Shown: positions 24,010 through 34,839 of the stretch, in pieces | Layout of the letters: each line of letters starts with the position of its first letter | How positions within the stretch are numbered: the stretch's first letter is position 1 | NCBI GenBank assembly: GCA_037957365.1 | Contig: JARHVA010000001.1 | Span: forward strand, 10,608,501-10,672,500 | Origin: Torreya grandis | Lineage: Eukaryota > Streptophyta > Pinopsida > Cupressales > Taxaceae | Length of the DNA stretch: 64,000 nucleotides | Reading direction: 5' to 3' | The notes under the pieces: model-generated | Database searches by the model: none | Seen by the model: the letters and a program-made list of their open reading frames with translations, nothing else | What the model was told of the DNA's origin: nothing | Program-made: the position numbers and the translations under genes

Positions 24010-24470
24010 ATGCCCCAATCTCATGTTTGGGCTTTGATACAACCTTCATATGCTAATCTCGTGGCCAGAGCTTTGTTGGAAAATTGTATGTCTCTTAAAT
24101 TGGTGCCCCCTGATGAAATTGGCAAGGTTCTATTTTTCTGTAAGAAAGTGAATATTTGAATTGAGGCGATAACCCTTTCCATGAAATCTGCTTGAATAGT
24201 CGAAGGCAGGGACAGTAATGTTAATATATTCAATGGGATCACTTGTATAACTTATCTGCTAATTGCTAGTTTGGGCCATCTGGTTGTCTTGGAATTCAAA
24301 TTTAATTGTATTTTCTTCTTAGATCCATCCTTTCTACTAGCTTATGTCCTTTTAACACCAATGGGCATCCCATATATTTGTTCAGGAGTGAGGTTGTTTT
24401 AGAAGTTAAAACCAAGCAATCAAGTTGGTGCCCCTCTCCTTTTAGCTGAAGTGTTTTGAAAATAAATATG
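24010..24470 (-). pseudogene. LINE reverse transcriptase remnant
   Basis: The minus strand encodes in order QIYGMPIGVKRT (about 24381-24346), a W-K-x-x-R-W-like piece (KTTRWPKLAIS), IPLNILTLLSLPSTI (about 24239-24195), and GGTNLRDIQFSNKALATRL (about 24107-24051). This is the order seen after the catalytic palm of plant L1-type LINE RTs (YLG-x-P, W-K-x-LS-x-AGR, IP-y-x-LS, GGLG-x-rd-x-x-x-x-N-x-A-L). Stops and a frame change break it. It lies in the putative intron in the same orientation as the host gene. Confidence 0.7.
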
Positions 24471-24727
24471 GGCTGCACCTACGACAATTTGTAGAGCCCT
24501 AATGCCACCTCAATGAATTTAACATTCTTTAATTGTCTTTGACTCCTACAGAACAATAGTGGATCCATTATCGGAGTGTACCATTTACAACTTCTAGGTG
24601 TGACTTTTCGTTAGCTTTTCTATTGTCAATCCATATGCTTGATTTCCACTTTTGCTTAAAACAAGTATGATGAAATGAGATCTACCTTCTTGAGCCCTCC
24701 CATGGATCTAAAAAGTGGTCTCAATAC

Positions 24728-25060
24728 TGTCATGTCCCTTTTTCAAAAATATTATTTATGGAAATAATTTAATAATAATATTTTAAGTTGTCCAAAGTCA
24801 CTTTATTTTATAACATGGAAAAATGACATTTATGTATTATTATTATAAAGGGGGGACAAAAGTAATATTTATTAAGTGGGCCAAAAAAAGTAATAATTAT
24901 TTAAAAGTATTTTAAACACTTTTAGGGTTTTGGGAATGAAAAGTGAAATTATAAAAAAATGAGCCAAAAAAAGTAATAATTTATGTATTATTATTATAAA
25001 GGGGGCCAAAAGTAACAATATCACAAAGAATTCCTATACGACACACTTGAATCACAAACA
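24728..25060 (+). repeat. LTR-start-like sequence with an internal duplication
   Basis: Begins TGTCATGTCCC, the same start as the LTR at 34538, but the resemblance fades after a few tens of bases and no end could be placed. A block around TTATGTATTATTATTATAAAG occurs twice (about 24830 and 24980). Probably a diverged member or fragment of that LTR family. Confidence 0.3.
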
Positions 25061-26722
25061 TGAAGATGGAACCAATACAACACAGTGCCTCAATGGACTT
25101 AAAACACAAGACACAAACTCTCCCTAGTAAGCTCTCTCTCTCCTTTCTGCCACTCCCCCCCCTCCCTCTCTCACACACACGCTCTCCTCACTGAAGCTGC
25201 TCCCAACTGATTGAATAGGATATTTTCTTACTGATTCTGACTTCTTGAGTGCCTTTTCAAGCTCCAAGCGTCTTGAAACTGCTCAGCATCACTATACCCA
25301 TCATTTTGGGCCATTATTTTCTTTTTGCAACTAATGCAGGCAAAACCATGTCGACGGTTATGAGACTGCCCTTAAAGCTTGCAAAATCACCCCAGCAGTT
25401 ACGAAACTGCCACTTAAGGTATGCCCCTTAATGCAGACCAGTGGTTTCGTCACCATAAAATGTCCTCCATCTCCCACAGGCCATAACTTTGACATTCGAG
25501 CCAAAAATAAAATGTCATTTTTTATTTTAGTTCATAACTTTTTGAGAGGAAATGAATTATGCAATCCCATTTGAGTTTTGATGAAGTGTGCTAGCTATTT
25601 CACTGTGATGAAGTAGACAATGTCTTTGACAAGACTAGCCATGCACAACCTTGCCACTCATCAACTTTCATTTGTCTCATTGATCCCAACATGCCTTTGG
25701 AGTCCAATGGAGTTCTTGATGTCCTAGAAGTGTTGAAGTACTGATTTTTCCCATGGATCCTTGAAGATAAGCATCTACCACACCAAAACTGCAAACACAC
25801 TAATTAGTCTACAAGAACATATACCCTTGGTTGATGCAAGATTGCCTTTGCACCGGATGCCCCTGCATCATATACTCTTGTACCTATAGCTACTTGTATT
25901 TTCAGTCTCTGATTTGCCTTCCAATTGGGATCAAGTCTTCTTTTTCTCATTGCCTATGAATATGTTTCCAACCTCGTATGATTCCATTCTTTCAGTCTTG
26001 CTTTTACGATTTAGAGTTTCTTGCCAAACTGTACATTTGGAATACTTAGCTTGCAGTCCCCTCATTCCACGATTTCTAAACTAAATTTTAAATATCTGAA
26101 AGTTCCCATCATATGTTCTCCAATTTATATTAAGCTTTCACTTTTGGTAGTGCAAGAGTGATGTCTAGTTGTATAGGCCAGTGATCAAACATTTTCAGAT
26201 CATGCATGTGTGTAGCTAGCTGCCTGCCACTTATCCATGTATCATGTACTTGAAAATCTCTCTAGTTTTTCTACAACATAGTGCATTAGTTTCCTCCTTT
26301 TAAACCATATGTAATGTCCTTGTAAAAGATCAGATCTGCTAGTAAATTCCACTGTATTATATTATAGAAAGATTTTGCTAATATAGGATTGGTCTTGATT
26401 CCTCCCTCAGTTGATCTGTAGTTTCCTCCAAAAATTGCCTTGTTGGAAATTAAATAGACTTTATTCTATCCATGCTGAAATTACTTGATTTTAACTCAAA
26501 TGTGTAATGTCCCCCTTTTTGGCCTAAAGGCTTTGGACATGCCCCCTCGCCTATTTTTTGGCGTTTCCCCTTGGCTATGGGAAAGAGAGAAAGGAAGAAC
26601 ATACTATCCTCCTCTTTGAAAGGTAAAAGTGAAAGGGTCACTTAAGTTGTTCTATTTTTGCATTGAGGAGGACCTTTTTGTGACTTAAAGGACATAAAGT
26701 GCCTTTAAGTAGGTCTTAAAAG

Positions 26723-27689
26723 CTATGTTACTGGATACTGCTGTATAGGGTCCCAGATACGGATAAGGTTTCGATACGCAGGGGATACAGGCAGGATACG
26801 TCCTGCCCCCTGCAGATACTCCCAGATACGTTTTGGGACGTATCCACAGGGGGCAGGACGTATCCTACCCGTATCCCCTGCATATCCAGCAGTTTTTTTG
26901 TTTTTTTTTGCAATTTCGCCTAATAAAAAGTCAAACATGAACTTCAAAAAACAAAATAAAGTATGAAAACCCATCTGCAGTTTCAATGGCTGGATGTGTT
27001 TTCAAAACATAAGCCTCAATCAATTCATCTGTATCTTCTTTATTAGGGCTGTATACAACAGCCATGAAGGTTCCCAGAGCAAGTCAGCAAGTCTTCCAGT
27101 TATTGGATCGTGTTTCAGCCTTGCCAAAATAAAGGAAATAAATGTTTGTAACATGATCAAGATGAGGGAGAGGCTGAAATCAATGTCTTTTTTTTTGCTT
27201 ATCCTTTATGTCCCAAAAATATGGTTCTCCAGGACTCTTTTTGTGCAGTACATACAGTAAGATCATTTGCCCAGGTATAATACGAAAGCTAACTTGTGAA
27301 TAAGCTCAAAGAAGAGAACAGGCCATAGTCTTAAGTTGATTTAACACCAGGTCATCTCATTGTAATCTTCACCAAACTGCAGACAGTGCATTTTCTTGTC
27401 TTTATTTTTTTCCATACATTGTAACATTTGCACTATGTACTTGTAATAACTAATAAGACTAATCTAAGTTTGACAATTGAATAATACGATATTTGGCATT
27501 AAATTATTAGTATATTTTGTGGTTATTTAACTTATTATGTTTCCTCTATGCATATTATATGGTTAATTTTGCTTATATGGCTATATTTTATATATATATA
27601 TATTTTTGTATGGCCGTATCCAAAAACGTATCCAAGGCTATTAAAAAAATCCTCGTATCCACGTACCCGTATCCATATCAGCTACTTAG
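26723..27689. mobile_element. Non-autonomous hAT element inside the solo LTR
   Basis: Flanked by a perfect 8-bp duplication CTTAAAAG (26715-26722 and 27690-27697), the hAT signature. Imperfect terminal inverted repeats read CTATGTTACTGGATAC at the left and, complemented, CTAAGTAGCTGATATGGATAC at the right. Its right third (about 27400-27689) is the reverse complement of the 3' end of the hAT transposon at 41814-42110, so it belongs to the same family. Subterminal GATACG/CGTATC motifs recur about a dozen times. No transposase was found, so it would depend on enzyme supplied in trans. Confidence 0.85.
26773..26886. repeat. Long subterminal inverted repeat (foldback) in the hAT derivative
   Basis: Arms of 40 bp (26773-26812 and 26847-26886) match at 37 positions, with the inner 20 bp identical, around a 34-nt spacer (26813-26846). 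The spacer itself contains a smaller GATACGT/ACGTATC hairpin. The arms are built from GATACG/CGTATCC motifs and CAGGGG blocks. Confidence 0.9.
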
Positions 27690-27747
27690 CTTAAAAGCTA
27701 ACCAACCTTTATGTACTTAACTCTACCCTCATAACTTAAAATAGTGA

Positions 27748-27758
27748 GTATATAAAGG
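27748..27758 (+). promoter_or_regulatory. TATA box of the solo LTR
   Basis: GTATATAAAGG within the LTR at 26503-28897, positioned before the likely R region. Confidence 0.5.
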
Positions 27759-29049
27759 GAGTTTGGAATTCATTGAAGGGTTATGTTATGTTTTGGATAA
27801 TAAATTTGATATCAAGCATGTAAAGCTTGGAATAGAGCAAGGACGAAAAACCTTGTTTCTACTAGGGTATCCTCACCTAGGGGATTGCACTGATTTCTCA
27901 TTGTTTGGTTTTGCAAATTGTGCTCCAATTTCAGGTCTTGAAGGCACCTAGGGCAGTGCCTAGTGTTTGTGAAGCGTGGAAGACAATTGTGAGGGTCTGA
28001 AGTTCCAAAAACGGGGCAGAGAATTGCACTTAAGGGCTGCTAACAGTATGTGAGGGCAGCGAACAGGGTAAGGGTTTGACAGTGCAGGCATAGGGCTGTG
28101 GATAAGGCCCCAGAAGGGCAGAAACCCATTACTTACAGCAGTGACTGGTTAGGGCAGCTGGGCGACTTCAGTTGGAAGCTTGGTTGGGTGTTTGAAGGGC
28201 TTCCGTAAGCCTAAATCACCATCTATTCATTCTGAAAATTAATATTATATTTTGTATTCATTTCCAGCTGTGTGGAGGGATAAGAGCAGATAAACAAGCA
28301 TATTTCCGAGTTGGGTTTAGTGGCATTTGTTGCCCAAATTTCAGTATTATGTATGGTGTTAAAAAGGCAGAAATATTCCAGCAGTGGGACAATTCCCTTT
28401 GGGGAATTATTTGAGCATTTTGAGGGGCCAATTGAGGCCAATATTATCATTCATATATTCAGCTATTATTTATATAATTTTCACATATTTGTTATGAGGC
28501 TATTCAGCTACAATTGATCATAACATTTCAGATTTCAAGGTATTTATTTCGCTGTGATTTTCTGAGGGATTGGAATTGATCTCAACAAGGGTTGGATTGA
28601 GAATAATTCATGAAATGATCATTTCCAGAATTCCTAGTTTTTAGCTAATTGTTGGATGGATATAGGAGGATTTTCAGTAGTTTTCTATGATATATCAGAT
28701 TTGTAGTTGTGTGTGGATTTAATGGAGAAAATATTATTTGTGCCCTAGATAATATTCCTATGATGACACATTTGATGACTAGGGTTTGAGTTACTTATTT
28801 CCAAATTGTTTAAAGTTTGTATGTTTTTAGTGCTTGGCTGCTAGGGTTTGAGGAAAAACCCCAATATTGTTGAATCGTCCCATTTGGGGACATTACAAAA
28901 TGGCAGTGATTTTAGAGTAATCTATTGTAGTAGAATGTGCATTAGAACGAGTATATTACTTGCAGAACCATAAGCAACAAGACTGAATAACTCATGACAG
29001 TGACTATTTATTATAATTACCACAACCCTATGCTAATTTCATATGGTTA

Positions 29050-29335
29050 TTGGGTTTTTCTTTCCTTGGTTCACCTGCTTAATATTTTTATTTTCTTGTC
29101 ACTTCTTTCTTGCTGGGGATGGTGCTCGAGGCTCCTCCTGCATGAGGTGATTGTACTTTATTTAATTCCTAGCATATAGACTACTTTCTTAGAATAGATG
29201 GATTTATCTTTCCTCAGTTGATCTGTTTTATATATTTATTTTTCTCCGTTACTACTTTTTTTCGTGGGCAGTGCTTTAGGCACCTCCTCGTGTTGATTTT
29301 GCTCCCTATACATCCTAGTCCCACTGGCCTTTTTT
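29050..29335. repeat. Diverged tandem duplication, period about 150 bp
   Basis: About 29060-29175 and 29209-29330 share, in order, a TTTATTTTTCT-like stretch, GGG-x-(A/G)GTGCT, AGGC(A/T)CCTCCT and a following TGATT block. Moderate similarity only; no coding content. Confidence 0.5.
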
Positions 29336-30189
29336 AATCAAACATGGAAATTTCATACTCCTCAATTTTAAGAAATTTGCAACAATGATTTGAATTATTC
29401 ACAATCACAACATCAACAGATCCAACAATACATAGCACTCTACAAATTATCCTTTTCTATTTTCAATGTCATTTCACATTCACAAGCAAGCATGACAGCA
29501 AAGATCTATACAGATTACCAGTCGTAACAAGCACAGAAAAAGTCAACAAAAAACAGACGACTGAACAACAGTGCAGAACCACAAAAAAACCCACTGGATG
29601 CTAGGCTAAAGGCTAACCAGCATAAAGGTTAAAATTGTGACATGAATATTTTACTGCTTCAATCATTTTACAAGAAAAGGGGGAGAAGGGGGTGTATAGA
29701 GAGAAATAGTTCATAATCACAAACTTCCTACTAGAACATTGTAACTTCTAACTCCTGACTGCATCGAGCAATAATCAAGTACGGTGAATGGAATCTACCT
29801 TTATAACCCTTAATATTCATTATCTAACAAATATTATTAGGAACATCAAGTACGGTGAATGGAAACTACTCAAATCTCTAAATTGTCCAACTTATTACAA
29901 GCACAACTATGTAAGATAAGAAAAGCACATAAGATGTGTGTTCCAGTCATGTCTATGGATTTAACCATTTAGTCAAAGATCTTTGACTCAGAACTGTCTA
30001 TGCTTGATTCTGAACATATACATATAAAGAGAGAGGTAGAGACCTGAATGAGTAAGATTCATTTGCACGAATCTATTTCTGGTCTTCTGATAATGTTTTG
30101 GGAGGCTCAGGCATGAATGTTCAGGAGCCCGCCCATGTCACCAGATATCAGTGAGGGTTGGATATGGCACTCATTGCTAGACATAGTCA

Positions 30190-31770
30190 TCAAAACCAAG
30201 TACACTTCTGATGGTACAGGTTTTCTCAAAACACAGTTATGGACTATGAGGAGACATTATCCCCAATTGCGAAGAATATTGTGAGGTGTAAGGGGTCTAC
30301 AAGACCAAGTATACCTCTGATGGTAAGATTGAGAGACATAAGACACGACTTGTTGCAAAGGGGTATTATCAGAAAGAGGGTATATACTATAGACTATGAG
30401 GAGACCTTTGCCCCTATTGCAAAGGTGAATAGTGTCAGAATTGCCCTTTCATTGGCAGCCAACTTTGGTTAAGAGGTGCACCACATGAATGTGAAAAGTG
30501 TATTTTTCAATGGGGATCTACATGAGGAGACCTATATGGAGCAGCCTACAGGTTTTGTTGATCCATGAAAGGAGAGGTTTGTGTGCCAACTGAATAAGTC
30601 TCTCTATGTACTCAAACAAGCCCCATGTCCTTGGTATGAGAAGATTGATCACTTCTTTATTCAATGTGCAGTCAAGAGATGTGTGGTGGAGTCCAACAGC
30701 TATGTGAAGCACATGGATGGGTACATATTGATCATTGTTCTTTATGTTGATGATTTGATACAAACAGGCAATAATGTTTCTCTCATCCAGGATATGAAGC
30801 AGGAGTTTAAGACAGGTTTGACATGACAAATCTTGGCATTCTGCATTTTTTCCTTACTTTACAGGTTATGCAGATGGAGGATGCGATTCTGATTTCCCAG
30901 CTGAAGTTTGTTACAAATTTGCTAAAGATTTTGAGGTGGAAGATTGCAAGCCTTGTGCAACTCTATATCAATCAGGCGTCAAGTTGGAGAAGAACTGCAC
31001 ATCACCTTTGATAGATGCTACTTTGTACTAAACGCTTGTGGGCCAATTTATCTACTTGACTCACACTCATCTGGACACTGCACATGCAGTTTGTATCCAG
31101 ATTCATGCAAGAACCTCATGAGCGCCATTGGGATGATGCAAAGTGGATTTTGCGGTACTTGGAGGGCACTTCACATTTGGGCATCAATTACGTATGTGGA
31201 GCAAAGATCCAGTTGATTGGGTACAATGATTCAGATTAAGATGGATGTCTAGACACCATGCATTCTACCTATGGCTAAATCTTCATTTATGGTTCAGGTG
31301 CAGTCTCTTAGGTCTCAAGGAAGCAGTTGTGTTTCACCTTGTCTCCCACTGAAGCACAGTCTTGTGGAGCACTTGAAGCAGCAAATGAAGCGTGTTGGAT
31401 CAGGAATTTGATTGAAGAGCTTGGATTGCCCTACACATTGGCGACGACACTCCTTTGCGACAACCAGAGTAACATCAAGGCAGCTGAGAATCCATTGGAG
31501 CACTAACGCACCAAGCATATGAGGATCACCAAGCATATGAGGATCTATGCCTATTTTCTGAGAGATTAAATCCAAAAAAAGACCAACTTTTTACAGTATT
31601 GTCCAACGAAGCATATAATTATGGATATCTTCACGAAGCCCCTATCTGCCAATCCTTTCCCTTATCTTCGAGGGATGGTGGAACTTCTTGATACTGCCCT
31701 TAATGGGGGGTATCAGGATTATGGAAGTAATGTCAACATCAAGGTTCCCCAAGCTGTGTTTAAGGGTGGA
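30190..31770 (+). pseudogene. 5'-truncated Ty1/copia: RT and RNase H
   Basis: Begins within the RT domain and has in order YEETFAPIAKVNSVRIALSL (about 30394-30453), LNKSLYVLKQAPCPWYEKID (about 30590-30649), the active site IVLYVDDLIQTGNN (about 30735-30776, catalytic YVDD intact), then after frame changes the RNase H end with LSPTEAQ, ALEAANEACWIRNLIEELGL, LLCDNQS and TKHM (about 31340-31530). The last coding motif is IMDIFTKPLSANPF (about 31619-31660). Defects include stops after AANFG and FVDP and frameshifts near 30823 and 31010. A duplication of about 110 bp repeats the ACCAAGTA-x-AC-x-TCTGATGGT...GACTATGAGGAGAC block (30190-30260 and 30298-30400), and an 18-bp tandem duplication sits at 31509-31526/31527-31544. 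Confidence 0.88.
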
Positions 31771-32038
31771 TGTTAGTGGTGCAAACCCACCTTAGTGAAT
31801 CGCTTTGACTTGACTTTGGTCCTTTAGTATATTTTAATATATTTTATTTTTTCTCTCTCGTGTATTGTGGTCAGCCCTTAATTTTTCCAACCACATTTGT
31901 TGCCTATAAAAGCAACTCACTCATTTGTCATTTGACAAGCAATTGCATTCATTTATATAGCATTGTGATAATTTTCTCTTCATTTCTCCATGTTCATTCA
32001 TTAAAATGTTCTTTTCTGTTTTGTCAATGCATCAAACA
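31771..32038 (+). repeat. 3' LTR of the truncated copia, next to a host exon
   Basis: Starts TGTTAGTGG directly after a purine tract (TTTAAGGGTGGA) and ends ATCAAACA; about 268 bp. Contains CCTATAAAAGC (TATA box, 31914-31924). The right end lies 73 bp from the splice donor of the minus-strand exon at 32112. No 5' LTR was found. Confidence 0.65.
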
Positions 32039-32111
32039 AAATATTCCCTTAATATTAGAAATAATATAATTATGGTAATCTTGAGTGGCCTCGGAGAAGG
32101 GTCCAACTTAC

Positions 32112-32315
32112 TTCCATCTGAAGCTCTCGATATGCATCCATGAGTGGGTCATAACAATATGCTGTCATCAAAGCAGTATTCTTTCTTATTAAATGTGCAT
32201 GTGCATCTTCAATTTTCTGCATTAACTCTTTTCGTTTCTCCTCCACTTCTGGCAACACATATTCTTTTGTTATGGTTACATACTCTTCTATCAATTGCTT
32301 AGAGAGAGTAATTGC
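32112..32315 (-). CDS. Internal exon of the unidentified membrane-protein gene
   Basis: Bounded on the minus strand by an acceptor (GTGTTTTGCAG ending at 32316) and a donor (GTAAGT from 32111). It is exactly 68 codons, phase 0 at both ends, with no stop. The protein begins AITLSKQLIEEYVTITKEYV and is highly charged and probably helical (VEEKRKELMQKIEDAHAHL), ending YDPLMDAYRELQME. Spliced to 21457-20984 it continues in frame into DCERTIHNLF, giving at least 225 residues: a charged, likely coiled N-terminal part, then a membrane-anchored C-terminus. The family was not recognised. No start codon exon was identified upstream, and it may lie far away given the intron size. Confidence 0.6.
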
Positions 32316-33396
32316 CTGCAAAACACCATAGAATTGTGAAATTAGAACTTTCCACATTGAATTATCTATTATACTGAGACAAGCATTCATAAAAACTGAT
32401 TGGTAGATGGAATATGTGATAAATGGGTCCCAAAGAGATATGCACCACTTCACTGAGCTCAGATAATTGTAAGTGGTAGCAACAACAACACAAATTGTCT
32501 ATACATCCTTGAGATCTGGAACCTCTTTCCACACAGAATGCATTTTCTAATACACACTTTTCATCTCTTAGACAGTACTTATAAATAACTGCAAATCTTG
32601 TGAAATCTTAAACATGAAGCTTAAATGAATGAGAGTTTTCATTTTTCAGAAATTGAATAAAGAAACTGTAATTCTTGTAACTAATAACTATAAAAACAAA
32701 TCAAAACCTTTCTCAAAACAGGTGTATTTTGTGTTGATCCAAGAAACAGAATCTTAGTGGGTGTGGAAAGTAATTTGAGGGATCATGTGTCCAGAATTTG
32801 TGCTTCTCAAAGGACGGCTCCTTATCGCTCATGGCAGCAGGCTGCAACTAATCAAGGTTCCATTTTCTGCATTCAAAGACTTTTCGGTGCTCATCATATG
32901 AGCGTTTTCAGCGATTCCTCAAAGCATTTCAAGAGCGAAGATAAAAGAATGAAGTTTGAGATGGGGGATGGGCTGTGAAATGCAAGTAGTCTAGGTGAGC
33001 ATGGACACACAAAGAGTGTTTGTACAAGGAACTAGGTGCGGGGAGACTATTTCTGACAGAAATCAAAGGAATTTGCAGTGAGGAAGGTTGCATACAAAGT
33101 ATTTGACAAAATGTCAAACTATGGCCAAGGGCATTTTAACATTCAGAGTGGAAGGCACTTCAAAGTTTGCAGGGTATTTGTTTGACATAATACCTTAGTG
33201 TATATGGAGATTGTGGAAAGATTGGAGACACATAGTGATTAGTGTCGGAACAGGGGGGGACTCTTGTGCATGTTCAACACCATATGTTTTGAAGAAGGGA
33301 CGTCTTTTTCAAAGACATTATCACTTCTAATCTTTGTTGACATCGAGTATGAAAAAATGATATGATGATTTTGATAATAAGAAAAAAGTGTAAAAA
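32316..33396. other. Unassigned sequence upstream of the exon
   Basis: Probably intron of the minus-strand gene. A plus-strand frame at 32757-32978 (start MGVESNLRDHV) and a minus frame at 32929-33117 have no recognisable domain and no support beyond being open. Confidence 0.3.
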
Positions 33397-34537
33397 ATGG
33401 GCTGGTTCAAGGAAGTGGAAGCCATGGAACAGAGGCAGCGAGAGGAGGACGAGGAGCTGGAGGATTATTCGGCTGATCCCCTGGAAGGATTAGATAAAAA
33501 CTTCATTTTTCTGGTCACGGTGAGCTCTCAACAAGCACAAAACTTTGGCAAAGCTTTCGTTTCTCCTACAAGAAGCTCTCCTTCAGTTCTTGGAGGGGGT
33601 TTACTTGTGACCAAAATCACTAATCCTACTAAGTTTCAGAATGGACCTAGGATTTCTCAGACCATTTTTGGGTTCATAGCTTCTGGGCAGTACTCCAATC
33701 TTCCCACAAGGGTGGGCCACTCTTCTAAAGCTTCTGACAAAGGGGCTGCAGAGGGCCTTTTGGGTAGCCATCCAATGGATACAAGGATGGACTCATCACT
33801 GAAGCAGGCCCTCAGTACAGCGTTATGTGGCCTCCTCTTTCCAAAGCTCATGTGGGTGTTGTTACACTTTCCAGCTCTCCTTGTCACTGCAATGGAGCCC
33901 CCAAGAGACAGGTCTCCCTCCTTGCTGAATCCGGTGGATCATGACCTTCCTCAAGGTGACCTAGGTTCAAAATTGATAGTGGCAGATGAGAGGTGGATTG
34001 ATTGGTAGTGCTCTTGTTCAGAAGGGGATTTGATCGGCCATTGGAGTCAAGGATAGTGAGGTGGTAAGGACCAGAAGAAGAAAGGTGCATGTTGTTCAGT
34101 AGAGTCATGTCAAACCAAGATTAATGATGGGAGATGGATTATTTTTGGACCAAACACCCACTTCGAGAAAATAGCGCTGGTAGGGAAGTTCCACAAGTGG
34201 TTTATATCAGTAGTCTCACTAAAGCAGTAGATTTATACACAATGGAGGTCGTTGCTGGGCTATGATCCAGCCTTATATATTCTAGCCAAAGGGTGGCTCA
34301 CCCTCCTTTTCATTCAAGAGCAGGATCTGGAGGTCATAAAGGCACAAAGCTGGTTTTAGACTAACGCCCTTTTGGATCTCAAATCTTGGAGTGGTGCTAT
34401 GCAAGGAGCATGAAAAAACCATTTATCACCTTTTGGTTGGTTGTCACTTAACCATGGAAGTGTGGGCAGCAGCTAGGACTTTATTGGGGGTCGTTGGCTC
34501 TTGAAGAGGTGTTTCTTTATTTCATGTATTCTGAAAC
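33397..34537 (+). pseudogene. Internally deleted LINE, part 1: ORF1-like region joined to the ORF2 zinc-finger end
   Basis: A 203-codon frame (33397-34008, start MGWFKEVEAMEQRQREEDEE) has an acidic, low-complexity N-terminus. It is followed, after stops, by a DUF4283-like segment (about 34165-34390) with ALVGKFHKWF, the FIQEQDLEVIKAQSWF block and DLKSWS, typical of ORF1 of plant L1 LINEs. Without any endonuclease or RT it passes at about 34390 into the zf-RVT-type end of ORF2 (LCKEHEKTIYHLLVGCH and VWAAA, about 34396-34470). So most of ORF2 is missing. The LINE resumes at 37250 after an LTR-element insertion. The ORF1 link for 33397-34008 rests on position, since I do not recognise its sequence. 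Confidence 0.6.
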
Positions 34538-34838
34538 TGTCATGTCCCTCTTTTGATAGGGACATCATGGAAGACCCTTAGCCTTAACTTATTCCCATGG
34601 ACTAAGGGACAAACAAGAAGGGAAAGAATATTAAGTGTTTTTGATTAAATATTTGTACAAGGTACATTTTTAGTAATTACTTTATGTTTCTTATTTCACT
34701 TAAAAAGGGGACCTTTAAGGGTCATGGAGGTTTAAGTGATTTAAAAAATATCATAAGAAAAGGTCTTTAATTATTTGAAGCTACTCTCCCTTCCTCTTTT
34801 GGGCGCCACTCTTGGAGGGCTATAAAGGTAAAAGAGGA
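34538..34838 (+). repeat. Truncated 5' LTR (U3 part)
   Basis: Closely matches 36158-36445, sharing CATCATGG, CCCTTAGCCTTAACTTATTC, AAAGAATATTAAGTGTTTTT, GTACAAGGTAC and CCCTTCCTCTTTTGGGC. Similarity ends at GGAGGGCTAT, where this copy reads TATAAAGG (34821-34828, an intact TATA box) and the other reads ATCAATTGG. Confidence 0.85.
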
Positions 34839-34839
34839 A

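Larger units (their letters stand above)
26503..28897 (+). mobile_element. Solo LTR with perfect 5-bp target-site duplication, interrupted by an hAT derivative
   Basis: Starts TGTAATGTCCCCC and ends GGGGACATTACA. These ends are also near-inverted copies of one another (TGTAATGTCCCC / GGGGACATTACA). The target-site duplication AAATG is exact at 26498-26502 and 28898-28902. A TATA box (GTATATAAAGG, 27748-27758) marks the plus strand as the transcribed orientation. Removing the hAT derivative and its duplicated 8 bp gives an LTR of about 1.42 kb. No internal retroelement sequence flanks it, so it is a solo LTR left by recombination between the two LTRs of a former element. Confidence 0.85.
21458..32111 (-). 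other. Putative 10.65 kb intron loaded with transposon remnants
   Basis: Bounded on the minus strand by GTAAGT (32111-32106) and TTACAG (ending 21458), both good consensus sites, with both flanking exons in phase 0. It contains a LINE RT remnant (24010-24470), a solo LTR with perfect target duplication (26503-28897) that holds an hAT derivative, a diverged tandem duplication (29050-29335) and a 5'-truncated copia (30190-32038). The stretches 21470-24000, 24480-26490 and 28903-30180 show nothing I can assign beyond AT-rich sequence, a pyrimidine-rich tract (25130-25190) and a 20-bp direct repeat ATCAAGTACGGTGAATGGAA at 29774 and 29845. Confidence 0.5.

Noticed and set aside
26723..26986. Minus-strand frame with GYVLPPVDTSQNV and similar repeated pieces
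   Set aside because: It is the GATACG-rich subterminal foldback of the hAT derivative translated by chance.
32757..32978. Plus-strand frame with an acceptor-like AACAG upstream
   Set aside because: No donor or partner exon and no familiar domain.
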